A stretch of 64,000 bases of DNA, taken from contig JAJTUQ010000001.1 in the NCBI GenBank assembly GCA_021399445.1, positions 8,184,001-8,248,000 of the forward strand, in the 5' to 3' direction. Every line of letters begins with the position of its first letter. Position 1 is the first letter of the stretch. This stretch comes from Xylogone sp. PMI_703. Lineage: Eukaryota > Ascomycota > Leotiomycetes. The notes below the pieces were generated by a model. The model ran no database searches and was not told where the DNA came from. It worked only from the letters and a program-made list of their open reading frames with translations. Shown piece by piece: positions 33,107 through 44,300 of this stretch. Made by a program: the position numbers and the translations under genes.

Positions 33107-33970
33107 TTTGGAATTATCTGTTCTTCTATTTCTTGGGTTTTTGACAGGTGGTGATTGTGCTACAATTGATGGATGTTGCGTAGTTTTCAGGTTTGTAGTG
33201 GGGTGGTGCTTTTTTTATATGGTGGAAGAGGACACGACCTCGGATGTTCAGGAAGAGCTCTTCCTTAACGAGGAGAGCTCCTAGTGGGCTATTTATGCAA
33301 CAAACACCACAACACGTGAATCACACAATAACTAATCGGGAATTTCAATCGTCGGCACACAAAATAAGTCAATGCCGCAGTTACACGCAGTAATTGGGCA
33401 AGAACCTCTGGCAAGATCGGAAACACTTCCAGCATCAGATGTTCGGATCGCGGAGCTGGCGCTTCTTGGGGGCAGTGTAGCAGCATCCAACTACCCTTTG
33501 GTCCCCGAGTGCCGCTGCAGCCATGGCGAATCGGGAGTGGTCTGGAACGCTGAACGGTCTCTGCTTTGTCAGGAGCTGCGGGGTCCTTCTACTCTCCGCA
33601 ATAGCGATGGTTTACGCCTACTATGTACTACAGCTGTTGGTCACTACCATAGCCTGCAGCATTGGACCATACGTTATGCAAAGACCGGCAGTGATCCGTC
33701 GGGAGTTGCGAGGAGCATGACGGAGAGTAGATATCTTGCTGCACTGCTCGTCGTATTCGTACAGGTAAATCAGGCTCAAGTATCGTAATTGTACGATAAG
33801 GTATCGAGGGCATCTTAATCCATCACGATAGTGACTTCTTGGCACCTTTCGTCATTCTGTGGTACTCGTGCATAACTCTGTACTTTTATGCAAGTTATTA
33901 TTCCCACATCTCTAGCTGCTGCGGGACTCGAGCTCCAGCTTCCAACCGTCACACCCCGCAAGCCAGAAGT
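33107..33970. other. Intergenic, divergent promoter region
   Basis: Between the peroxidase (-) and FAD oxidoreductase (+) genes. Overlapping short frames on both strands are not supported by any family. A CACGTG lies near 33314. An open frame runs into the oxidoreductase gene from the left but has no ATG before 33971. Confidence 0.45.
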
Positions 33971-35434
33971 ATGGCGTCAGAAACACCTCTATCGCCCTCA
34001 ACGCCGCGCAACATTGTCATCGTAGGTAAGAATGCCAATTCTAAAATTATCCCCTATTTCTTCACAGCTTTACAAACGTCTGATTGCAATGAACATTGGC
34101 TAACGCAATTCTTTTGTCGTTCAATAATAGGTGGGGGAATTATCGGCTGTACCACTGCCTACTTCCTTACTCGCCATCCCGCCTACTCGCCTTCAATTCA
34201 CAAAATCACCCTCATCGAAGCAAATTCGATAGCTTCGGGCGCATCGGGCAAAGCTGGCGGACTCTTGGCTTTATGGGCATATCCATCATGCATTGTACCA
34301 CTCTCATTTAGACTACACGCTGAGCTCGCGAAGGAGCATGATGGTGCGAAGAGATGGGGCTACAGAGCAGTGTGCGCCAGTTCTATAACAGCCAAGGGCA
34401 AATTACCGCCAGCGCCAAAAACACAGGCAAATGGCGGCAACCAGGAAGACGTGAAGGAGGAAGAATGGAAGAAGCTTCCTAAAACTGCACCACTGCCGGA
34501 TGTCAAGGCCAATTCCAAGTCAATCACATCCAGCATCCCTGAGGATCTGGACTGGTTTGATACCGACTGTATTCGCAGCTACAGTATTATGGGCGATACC
34601 AGTGCCACAGCCCAGGTTCACCCTTACCAATTCACCACCAGCATTGCTTCCCTAGCAGAAGAAGCCGGCGCAAAGATCATCTACGGTTCTGTGACTGCTT
34701 TGGATTATACTGGACCACACGGTATAAAGTCTGTAACGTACGAGGATAAAGGTACCAAGCACATACATACTATTCCTGCGACGGATGTGGTTCTCTCTGC
34801 CGGACCTTGGACAAGCCATGTATGGCCTGAAGCACCAATTGATGCATTGAGGGCCCACAGCGTTACATTCAAGGCAGACGTAACTCCGTACGCCATCTTC
34901 ACAGATATCGAGCTGCCGAAGGATTTTGGAAAGTTTATTACGAGCACGAAAGGAAGGAAGAAGAGACATGGTAAAAGCGTCAATCCAGAGATGTATGCGC
35001 GGCCGAATGGAGAGGTATATGCATGTGGTCAGTCCTTTTCTATTGCAAAATAGTAGATGTGCTATGTTTTCTAACGCATATGGTTATTCACAGGCGAAGG
35101 CGATTCACTTATTCCATTGCCAAAATCCACCGACCTGGTCCAGTGCGATGAGTCTCGCTGCGATGACATAGTGGACTATATCAGCACCATCTCACCCATT
35201 CTGCGCAACAGCGAAGTTACAACCAAGCAAGCATGCTACCTACCCTTGACTCGAACCGGAGATGGACCTTTGATTGGACAAACCGGAATTCGAGGTCTGT
35301 TGATAGCAGCGGGCCATACGTGCTGGGGGATTCAGAACAGTTGCGCGACTGGGAAGTTGATGAGCGAGTTTGTTTTTGATGGCAAGGCTGTCAGTGCCAA
35401 TATCGATGAACTAGACCCGCGGAAGATCTTGTAA
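33971..35434 (+). CDS. FAD-dependent oxidoreductase of the DAO family (Tda3-like)
   Basis: Three exons: 33971-34025, 34131-35027 and 35094-35434, giving 430 residues. The first intron splits the dinucleotide-binding motif NIVIVGGGIIGCTTAYFL, which proves the join. GASGKAGGLLALWAYP and LSAGPWTSHVW are typical of glycine/D-amino-acid oxidase folds, and the C-terminal GDGPLIGQTGIRGLLIAAGH binds FAD. A Lys-rich insertion lies around residues 130-175 (KGKLPPAPKT, KEEEWKKLPKT). The start at 33971 (MASETPLSPSTPR) was chosen because it is the first ATG in frame. The closest characterised relative I recognise is yeast Tda3, an endosomal or cytosolic oxidoreductase; the substrate is unknown. Confidence 0.85.
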
Positions 35435-35592
35435 CTTTGGAGACGAGCGATTGGGTGTGGAGAGTTGAGGGTTGATAGAAGTTCTGTACATTGATTGTCC
35501 ATAGTTCTTTCTTCTAATGTCTAGAGAAATCATGAATCATAATTATTTGCGTATTTCCTTTTCCTCTTTACTTCCTTTGATTACTCCGTGCC

Positions 35593-36081
35593 TCACAACT
35601 CATCATGTGCCCCGTCCTCCCCATCCAACACCCAACAAGCCCACTTTCTCCTCCCTGCTCCCAAGTTAATCTTCCCCTCCCTCATCAAATCCATCTTTGT
35701 CTTCCCTTCCTTCTTCGCGTTCGCAAAAATTTCGTCCAATCCCTCACACGTGCTCAAAGGAACTGAGTTCGGCGCAATCGCGCACTCTGCGTATTTCTTG
35801 CCACCAGAATCGGCCAGATAGGCATTTGATGTGGTGGAGAAGTAATCGTGAAGGTGGAGTTTAATGGCCTCGGAAGAAGACGAAGATGAAGGCAGAGTGA
35901 ACGCGTCGTCTTGGAGGGCGATTGCGGAGTGGCACCATGTGCTGTCGGAGGAGGGACGCCAGGCTAGGAGGGTCAATGCTGGGGCGATGAAGACTTCGCC
36001 GACGTATATGGGTGTTTTTGAAGCTGTTGTTAGGGAGAGGGTGGTGAGGAGCGTGAGGAAAAGGAGGAGGGAGGGTGCCAT
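35593..36081 (-). CDS. Small secretory-pathway protein ending in the ER-retention signal HDEL
   Basis: The ATG at 36081 gives 162 residues with no intron; the open frame upstream has no ATG. The signal peptide is strong (MAPSLLLFLTLLTTLSLTTA, cleavage near Ala20-Ser21). The mature part has four cysteines (STWCHSA, YAECAIA, LSTCEGL, KWACWVL) that could make two disulfides, and a Ser-rich patch. The last four residues are HDEL, the fungal ER-retrieval signal, so the protein probably stays in the ER lumen rather than being exported. I recognise no domain. The gene is tail-to-tail with the FAD oxidoreductase, with 158 bp between stops. Confidence 0.75.
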   Translation of the reverse strand: MAPSLLLFLTLLTTLSLTTASKTPIYVGEVFIAPALTLLAWRPSSDSTWCHSAIALQDDAFTLPSSSSSSEAIKLHLHDYFSTTSNAYLADSGGKKYAECAIAPNSVPLSTCEGLDEIFANAKKEGKTKMDLMREGKINLGAGRRKWACWVLDGEDGAHDEL

Positions 36082-37181
36082 GGTTGTGTTCGTAGAGTAG
36101 AGCACTCTCTATTCCGTAGAATCGCGCGAAGAGATGGAGATTTGAATGAAATAAATTGGAATTTAGATGAGATGCGAATATAAATGAGAATATAAATTTA
36201 CATGATCCTAACAAGTTACGACAATAGAACGAGGCAAAAGCGCCAAAAACAGAGAATTATATTCGAAATAACTGAAACGTGTACTTATTCCTCGAACCGC
36301 ATGACGTTGCTGGTATGCGTACTATGCCATTTTCTTCTCTCTCTCTCTAGGAATCTCGGAATCCATTGCCGTAGATTCTGAGATCTGGGACTGGCTGAGG
36401 CCGAGGGGGTTTGTATTTAGCCTGTCGTGAGTAGATTGAGGAGAAGAGAAAGGACAGTCTTTTTTTATGCTTGAATTGAGTTTAGTTTGGTTGCGGGGAA
36501 TAATCAATCCACGTGCGGCTTAGGGCGGGGGAAGAGGAGAGCTAAAAGGTACTGAGGTACAAAGGTACTTCCTCGTAAGTAGAGAGCAGAACGGAGTAGC
36601 TGATACCTGGGTACGGAATAAGCTCGGAGTACGGAGTAACCGTTTCATACAACACCATTTTACTCCGTATGCTCATCGAGTGAGAAGATTATATCAAACT
36701 CTCAGAATTTGACTATTTTATATCAATTTTCACTTAGAATGGCTAGATTTTTCTATTTGCTTTCGACTAATTCAATTAAATACTTGTAAAATCCACATAC
36801 ACATTCTCTTTTTGGTTGATATAGCCATTGCTGACTTTGCAGCTAAACCGCTCTCTTATCATACAGCTTTTCTCACTCCGAAACTGAAACCGCCGGATAT
36901 AAACCTTCCTTTTGACTCACACCGACCGGCGAGAGGCATAATTACCTAGTTAAGAAGGTGGAGACACCGTAATAATAAACATATATCCACAACAGACATT
37001 TAGACTTCTCAGACTCGAGTCTATAAAATGAGATGCTCATCTCTCATGGCTAGTTGATCACAACACTACCACGATATATACATTACTTGGGCATCTTCAG
37101 AATTCCAGCCTTTGAAATAAAGGAAACTAAGATATTCATAACAAAGTCAAACTTCCCTAAACAGCATAACTATCACCCACT
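36082..37181. other. Intergenic, divergent promoters, with TACGGAGTA-type motifs
   Basis: No gene seen. Between 36540 and 36670 there is a cluster of GGTACT, ACGGAGTA and TACTCCGTA words, including an inverted pair at 36630-36638 and 36661-36669. A TCTC microsatellite lies at about 36334-36350. The region next to 37182 is the GNAT promoter. Confidence 0.5.
36630..36669. repeat. Inverted pair of TACGGAGTA / TACTCCGTA
   Basis: TACGGAGTA at 36630-36638 and its exact reverse complement at 36661-36669 are separated by 22 bp and could form a short hairpin or a paired factor-binding site. Single copies of the same 9-mer occur elsewhere in the window. Confidence 0.6.
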
Positions 37182-37796
37182 ATGCGTCTCACTCTCCGTC
37201 GCGGCGTTCCAGACGACGCCTCGACCCTGACAGACATCTATCTATCCGCCTTCACAAACGATCTCATCTCCCAGCGTGTCTTCCCCCGTACTCCCATAGT
37301 CCACAAATGGTGGTCCGACATGCTCCGTGAAGAACTCGACGATCCACACTCTCACTTCATCTGCATAACCGACGAAGACGCCCAACCAGCACCACTCATA
37401 ATCGCATTTGCGAAATGGGTCGAGCCCCAGGATGCATCCTCTCAGCCCCAGGAACTCCCTCAATGGCCTGACGGAGGCGATAAAGACCTCGCTAACCTCT
37501 TCTTCGGGGCGTTGATGACCACGAGGCCTGAGACTATGGGCGAGAGGAGGCATTGGTATCTCGAGCTGTTGGCGACGAGGCTGGAGTATCAGGGGAAGGG
37601 AGCCGGAGGGAAGCTTATTCGGTGGGGGCTGGAGAAGGCGGATGAGGAGGATGTGGAGACGTATCTCGAAGGGAGCCCGGATGGAGTTCCGATCTATCGG
37701 CGGTTTGGGTTTGAGGAGGTGGGGAGGCTGAGTGTGGTCGATGGACAGTTTGTGGAGGTGTTTATGTTGAGGCCGAAGCAGGGAGGGAAGAAGTAG
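37182..37796 (+). CDS. GNAT-family N-acetyltransferase
   Basis: An intronless frame of 204 residues. It opens with MRLTLRRGVPDDASTLTDIY, typical of fungal GNATs. The central strand WYLELLATRLEYQGKGAGGKLI contains the acetyl-CoA pyrophosphate-binding motif A (Q/R-x-x-G-x-G/A, here YQGKGAGG). The C-terminal IYRRFGFEEVGRL is the usual motif B. It transfers acetyl from acetyl-CoA to an amine; the substrate cannot be inferred. An insertion rich in Pro/Gln (about residues 85-100) separates the first two motifs. Confidence 0.88.
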   Translation: MRLTLRRGVPDDASTLTDIYLSAFTNDLISQRVFPRTPIVHKWWSDMLREELDDPHSHFICITDEDAQPAPLIIAFAKWVEPQDASSQPQELPQWPDGGDKDLANLFFGALMTTRPETMGERRHWYLELLATRLEYQGKGAGGKLIRWGLEKADEEDVETYLEGSPDGVPIYRRFGFEEVGRLSVVDGQFVEVFMLRPKQGGKK

Positions 37797-38482
37797 GATT
37801 CATGATTGGGCTTGAATGAGCTTGTTAGGCGTGGCTAGAGCATTGTAAGATGCATCAGGAGTTTGGGGATTAGAAGGATGAGTTATTGGTTGCTTGTGCA
37901 AGGTTATCCGCCAGAGCAACAGCTAGCAAATGCTAGAATAAGATATATTGTAAGCAGATGTGATATGTGGTCATAGTTATGGATTGCAGAGAGATGTGAG
38001 GCTACAGAAAGAGCGATATGCAAAGGGATTGGCTGGGTGCCTACGGGCCACATGATCCTACAGCAATATATATATATCTCGAATGAACTGATTTTACGGG
38101 CTAGGGAACACTCAGAATTATCAGCATCTGTCATGGATCTCAATTGAATGCACAAAATTGACATAGGATTTTGAGGGTATTTCTGGGGTGTTTCTGTTAT
38201 ATACAATGTTCACCTGTATTGTCATAAACACCATGTCGACATACAATGATCTAGTTATTTGCATACTATTCGCCTTGTCCCATTCTTTACAATATCTCCT
38301 TGAAGAAAAGCAGCATACAGATCCGACACAAAACACCTGATCGCCTGAGACAGTAGTTGCCTTCCCACCCTTCCTTTTCTTTCTCTCACTCAAATCTTTC
38401 TTGATCCATCTTTAGTCTCTCTGTTGAACCTTATCTCTTCCTTGGTTTTTCATTCTCCTACTCCAACTTTTCTCGCTCTAAC
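37797..38482. other. Intergenic, no gene seen
   Basis: A/T-rich, with a TATATATA run near 38068. Only short frames with no features. Confidence 0.45.
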
Positions 38483-38734
38483 TTATCCCACCATTGAAAA
38501 TGTTCCAACTGCCATACTATTTGCATGCGCTGTTGGGGAGCTTTTGCTACCCTTGGAGGCAGTACCGCTTCCAAAGGCAGGGCCCCAGGAGCTCGCCACC
38601 TCCTCCCGGGCAGCTTGCTCCTGCTGGGCGATTGCCAGCTGCCCCAGCTGCACATGCCAGGAGAGGGCAAATCCCAGCACACCAGTGACCGTTTGAATGC
38701 CGGTGAGAATAACGAGAGGGTGATTATATTTCAT
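38483..38734 (-). CDS. Possible 83-residue single-pass membrane protein
   Basis: A minus-strand frame with an ATG at 38734 and a TAA at 38483. It begins MKYNHPLVILTGIQTVTGVL and continues as a hydrophobic helix into SWHVQLGQLA, then a Gln/Glu-rich amphipathic stretch (IAQQEQAAREEVASSWG) and a Ser/Gly-rich tail. The shape resembles small membrane proteins of mitochondria or ER with one helix near the N-terminus. I recognise no family. Overlapping open frames on the + strand exist but look less protein-like. Confidence 0.4.
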   Translation of the reverse strand: MKYNHPLVILTGIQTVTGVLGFALSWHVQLGQLAIAQQEQAAREEVASSWGPAFGSGTASKGSKSSPTAHANSMAVGTFSMVG

Positions 38735-39964
38735 GTTGAAATATAATGATAAGAGAAGCGAGTGGTGTATTGTGATAGAGATATGACCCCCTAAGGAGCC
38801 TTCTGGCCTTAGACAGTGGAGGCTCGGGAGAGTCTCCTCGGATTTTTTAAATGGTCCAAGAATGATGATGATGATGGTTATTTATGTCCAGCGCGGACAA
38901 TATGATTCAAGGATCCTCATAGAATGGCTGTATTCCAGTCCATGATATTTGGAGATGTTTTCTGAAGCTGTAGTGCCGACCATGTCGCATGGCCTATGAC
39001 AACCGTTTCTCTAGCCTAGCGAATATCAGTAAATTGAGATATGCAATTCACTTTAGGCTCCTTACCTTAGGAAAGATCCTGAGTTGTACCACCATGGCAA
39101 GCTGAAGCCAGCAGAAGCCAGCAGAAGCCAGAGAAGTGTCCATATATTTCTTGAACACCTTGGGTATGTAAACCGCATTTTGGGCCGTTAATTTAGGAAG
39201 CTTTTGAAAATGTTTAAAGACTGCTTGGTAGTTGCAGAAGAAAGGAAGAGCAGAAGTCAAGAATCCACGAGAAAGCTTGGTTCCAAACACTTATCCGCAC
39301 GTAAACAGTTGCTCCTTCCCTTACTGTACAAACACACACACCACATAATGTATTATTACAAAACTATGATATAATGGAAGGAGAGAAGGAATGGAAGGAG
39401 GGATGGTCGGGGGTTTTGTGCACAAGAAATAAAACTAGGAAATGGGTGATTTTACCAGATTCAATTCAATACTGGGAAAGCAGAGGATCCAGGCTTAGTG
39501 AATAATGACTTCGTGATGCCATTGCGAAGAGAATCTTGCTCACAATATATATACACTGAATACGTCTCTGGCCGCTATAGCATATTGAAGTTATTCTACC
39601 ACCACGAAATTTGAATTGGTACACCTCAAGTCTTATTGGAAGCGCAGAACCTTGAGAAAGATGAGATGTTCAATTTAAGTTTGGGAAACCCGGCATGCGG
39701 GGTCCCTCCAGCCCCCTATCTTATCGTCCCAGCAGCATACCGATATGGCATCTTATCGGGATTCGCCCCGCAAGAAAAAACCGTCGATTCAAACACCGAA
39801 GAAGCAAAACATCTTATATATATAATAACGCCGCTATACTCCGTACCTATAAAGAAAACGTCCTTCTCTCACATCCAATTGAGATCACTCACCACTTTCG
39901 GCTCAAAGCTCCATCCCTCGGATTATCCCATCTCAAGAAGAGAGCGAAGAATTGGGAAGCTACA
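38735..39964. other. Intergenic with short repeats
   Basis: No firm gene. It contains a GATGAT run near 38865, three nearly exact GCAGAAGCCA decamers at about 39101-39130 and, at 39283-39325, a stretch resembling 11717-11765. It also has a TACTCCGTA at 39837-39845 next to the DUF4202 leader. Confidence 0.45.
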
Positions 39965-40573
39965 ATGGCAACAACACCCTACGAAAAGGCACTCTCTCTA
40001 ATCGATGAGGCCCATTCCCAAGACCCAAACAAGGCTCCAGATCAGACACCCTATGAACTCCACTACGCTCGCAAAATGACCCACTACCTCTCCCTCCGCC
40101 ATCCGTCTCCTTCCCAGCTCCTCTCCCTAGCCATTCGCGGCCAGCACTTCCGCCGCTGGGAAGTCCCCCGAAACACCTTCCCCATGACCAAAGCAGGGTA
40201 TCTGAGCTGGCGAACGATGCTGAAGAAGCGGCAAGCGGAGCAGGTCGAGTCCCTGCTGCGCTCGTGCGGATTCAGCGACGAGGATGTTGAGCGCGTAGGG
40301 CAGCTGTTGAGGAAGGAAGGATTGAAGAGTGATGGTGCCGTGGGCGGGGAAGAGGACGATGTGCAGATTCTGGAGGATGTAGCAGCCCTGGTGTTCTTGG
40401 ATGATCAGTTGGAGGAGTTTGAGAGGGGCGAGGTCGGGAAGGATGAGGAGAAGATGGTGGGGATTTTGAGGAAGACGTGGAAGAAGATGAGTCCCAGGGG
40501 GAGAGAGCTGGCGCTAGGGATTCAGATGACGGAGAGGTGTCAGGCGTTGGTTAAGAAGGCTTTGGAGGAATGA
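39965..40573 (+). CDS. DUF4202 protein
   Basis: The start at 39965 (ATG GCA ACA ACA) gives 202 residues with no intron; the open frame upstream has no supporting features. The sequence is helical and matches DUF4202: YEKALSLIDEAHSQDPN, LRHPSPSQLLSLAIRGQHFR, WEVPRNTFPMTKAGYLSWR, then VAALVFLDDQLEEF and GILRKTWKKMSPRGRELAL. Members are sometimes called glutamyl-tRNA synthetase-like, but they have no synthetase domain. The two conserved His (in LSLRHPS and RGQHFRRWE) with the later Asp-rich VFLDD suggest an HD-like metal site, which is inference. Confidence 0.88.
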   Translation: MATTPYEKALSLIDEAHSQDPNKAPDQTPYELHYARKMTHYLSLRHPSPSQLLSLAIRGQHFRRWEVPRNTFPMTKAGYLSWRTMLKKRQAEQVESLLRSCGFSDEDVERVGQLLRKEGLKSDGAVGGEEDDVQILEDVAALVFLDDQLEEFERGEVGKDEEKMVGILRKTWKKMSPRGRELALGIQMTERCQALVKKALEE

Positions 40574-41322
40574 TTTTGTTCCCCTCAACTCCCCTTTTCT
40601 CTCTGTGCGTGTTTCATTTTCTAGTCGGCAGAGTGAAAGATAAGACTACTGCTTGTATATATGTTCTGTATAACAAAGTACATATCCTCATCATCACTCT
40701 TCTCATGGTTTCCATACATTACGTATCACTGGCAAGAGTACATACTTAAAGAACAGATCTGAGCCATTACTATAGATATTGGTTAAGACAACCGCTTAAA
40801 TATATCAGCCCCATGCAAATGCAAGTCTGAAATGATTCTATATGGCCCTCATACAACAAAAAAAGACACATCCCTGCTATCTGACAAGCGCTCCTTTACC
40901 GAGTAATGCAGAGTACACCGAGGAAAAGAGAAATAATGCCTCGTCTATAATCAAATATATAGACATGTCATTCCCATGTTCCTCCACCGTCGTTTATTCC
41001 ATGTCCTAAGCAAAAATCCAGAAGCTCCATCTCTTTATATGCAAACGCCCTGCCGAGATAGCCCCTAGATCCAACGGCACCGCTCGATTGAGAGCAGCCA
41101 TAAAACAAAATGCACCATCAGCCTCCTTTTTGCTTGTCGTATACAAAACCAAAAGCTGATTTGATTCATTAGCCCTAGCCGAACGCCAATACCGAAGTGA
41201 AATTAGCCGGGTATCAAAAATACCAAAGAAAATACAAAATTATGAGCTCTGTTGATGAGTTCTCGTCATGTCGAATGATGGTATGATCATAGATAAGATT
41301 TCCTTGTAGGATCTGCCCACGC
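40574..41322. other. Intergenic, between convergent 3' ends
   Basis: No gene seen. It is the 3' flank of DUF4202 (+) and of the SCAP gene (-). Confidence 0.5.
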
Positions 41323-44300
41323 TCAGGGACTGCTCCTCTTTTTACCAATCGCGCTCTTCTTTCGTCGATAACTGACGGCTCCAAGCACCTCATCGGCCCC
41401 TATTTCATCATTACCATCGAATCTCTCGTTACCGACCGTGACAAGGTGGACGACATTCCCAATGCCGACAGCAATAGAACCTCTGCCCACTTTGACTAGT
41501 GGTCCAGGATTGCTTGCGAGTAGTCCACCAATTCCATTAACATCGCCCTGGCCTAGACCCTCTTCACGGATAGGGGTTGAGTATCTCTCGCCTTTTGAAG
41601 AAAGCGCCCAGATTTCCCATTGTGCTACCTGTCGTTGAGAGGATAATTGCATATATGGCTGTGTGTATGTGGCCGGTGAATTGGGTGAGCTTCTACGGCG
41701 TAGACCAGAAGTCTTAAAGCCGTTGCCCTGGGTGATATGAAGCGTATCTTTGCTTGGAGTGGGGTACGTTCTCTTCCGGACCCCTATTATATAACCTGCC
41801 TGTACTGCTTCCCATGATCCGGGTTCTTCCATTGTATAGATCTGCTCTACCGTGTCTCGCCATAGACAACAAGTTTTACTACCCGGCCTCTCTGGGTCTC
41901 GAAAACAGATGGTGTCGCCTTCACGTTCGGGTAGATAGCTCTGCAAGACGCAGTTGCCTGTAACCGAATTCGTATATGCTATAGAGAGTGAGGCTAAGCC
42001 AACGGAGCCGCACTGTGGTCGCCGACGAGTCGAGTGGAAACAGCGAAGACTTTCAGGTTTCATTGGCTGCGTATCGAAGGTGTGCGTCACCTTGTGTGTC
42101 AGCACATCAATGAGATCAACAGTATTCTTACCAACTGCTAGGAATGAATGTAGAGCTGGGAGAGGAACAACTGCACTGATCTCTCTGCTCCCCTCAGGAG
42201 ATTGGATATGGAGTCCATCGGAGAGCCAACCAGATTCTTTATGGCTGACAACATGGACGCAACCATGCTTCGATGCGGTTAAAATTATAGGCCACGGTTG
42301 TACACCATCAATTACTAAACTAAATTAGCGTCACTTGCTAAACCGGCCGCGGGTGATAGAAAGGGAGCATACCGGAAAGAGCTTGAGGACGAGCAGAGAC
42401 AAGACGACTCTTGCATAGTTGCATATCAACACTCTGCCCATCCTCTATATGCATCTCTGTCATGACGCCACTGGGTCGAACGACAACAACAGGGTCAATA
42501 AGTTCTGCTGGATCGTAGCTGAAGAAGAAGGATAAAGGAGTACGCCCATTTAGAGAAACTGATAGAGTCGGCCCCCACCGTCTCTCTGGAATATTCCATA
42601 AGCAGACTTCATTTCTGGATGAGAGCAACGCCAACCAGTTCGAGTCGTCGTCAATTGCCATGGCGATTACCGGGAAAGGGTCGATATTGGAATCAGGATC
42701 GTCAACTAGATAACTATTAGTCGCATCACGGATATCCCAGATACAGATGCGTCGATCAAGACCAACAGACACGACAAGCCCAGTATTGGATGCTGCGAGG
42801 AGAACGACGTCCAAATGATGACCATTGCTAAGAGCCATAAGTGAAAGCAGCGGTTTATCTTTGTGTCGATCACTGGGTTCTTCTTCGGATTCAACCCATA
42901 GAAGATAATGCATTAGCAATGCCACAGCGCAGACAAGAAATGTGACGATGACCATAAACGGTACCAGTTGGTGCTTGGTGAAGTCGTAGGCTGCTGGTAA
43001 AAATGGTTGCACACCACATTCAGTTGGAGTCCTATCGGCGCCTGTGCTAACAAACACCAACGGATCGTAAACTCGTGCGATGAAACTGTGAGCACTGGGC
43101 TTTATTGCCTGGATTATTTCATGGGCCGTCTCATGGTCTTGCATTTCTAACCAAGAAGTGGGTGTCTGTGCTTGGTTGATTTCAGGGGAAAACGGGGTTG
43201 CCAAAGCTTCTGTCAGGTGGTGAATGTTGCCTTTCCGACTTAATCGTCGAGCAATATGATAAATGCTTTCATCTTCGAAGAAGTGCCACTGTGCCATTAA
43301 TACGAACGATACCATCACCAAGGTCCCTGCTATCCTGGTTGATATTGGCCCATCACCTTTTAGTATAAGATCTATCCATGTTTGTGATTTCCAGAGAGGT
43401 GGTGATGGCGGGCGTTGTTCCGGTCTAGAGTGTGTCCTGGAGGATGCCGACTTACTCAAGGAGTCGCTTAGCTCTGTCCGTCGAATATCAATGCTTAAAA
43501 CGGCGACGAAGAATGTAAGCAGATAGAAGAAGTCGAATGTTATGGCGATTGCTGCAAAGGTACAGAAAGCCACCACACCAGGATAGACGAATTTTGAAAG
43601 TAGCCATAGCACAAACAGATTCTGGCTTACTCCAGCGAGTGCAATATGAGTTGTCTGGCCTAAGGCTTCGCTCAGTCGAAATGCGGTTGGACGGTCAGCA
43701 GGTGTCATGATCACAGCGCTAATAAGTCTAAAAATATTCTCTAGGCCGATAGCAAGAACAATCAGAGGATAAGCCGCTCTCGGAATCTTGGAGAGATCGA
43801 TCTTAAGAATAGCGCAGATGGTAAAACTGGAAGCCATTGAGACAGCGATCTGGGTGCTGACCGCTATCATGAGTCCAACTCTTGATTTCAGTGCTCGAAC
43901 TTTTGCTAGTGTAACGCAGAAATATACAAACGTTAAAGTATATGCGAGCCCAAGGAATAAATTATCCGTCAACGACATTGGTTGATACCGGAACTCATAC
44001 AATTGACTGCGCAATGAGCGTCCATCTGGTGGATATAGGCTCCAATTTGGCGATCCTTCTAGACCCATTTTCTGGGCTTGTCTCTCCCACTGGAGGCCCA
44101 CTGGACTATCAAGCTTATGGACTAGGGTGATTACCAAGGCATCTGCCGCAACGAGGAGTCTGTTTTCAAATCGTTCACCACTGAAGACGACGGAGTGTCT
44201 GAGGGTTGAGTTGACGTAAGTGAGTTCTCCAGACCGTCGGTTGACAGTGCGTCTAATATCTCGGTCTGCTGATATTTTCTGGGAAGAAAATCTCCAATAC

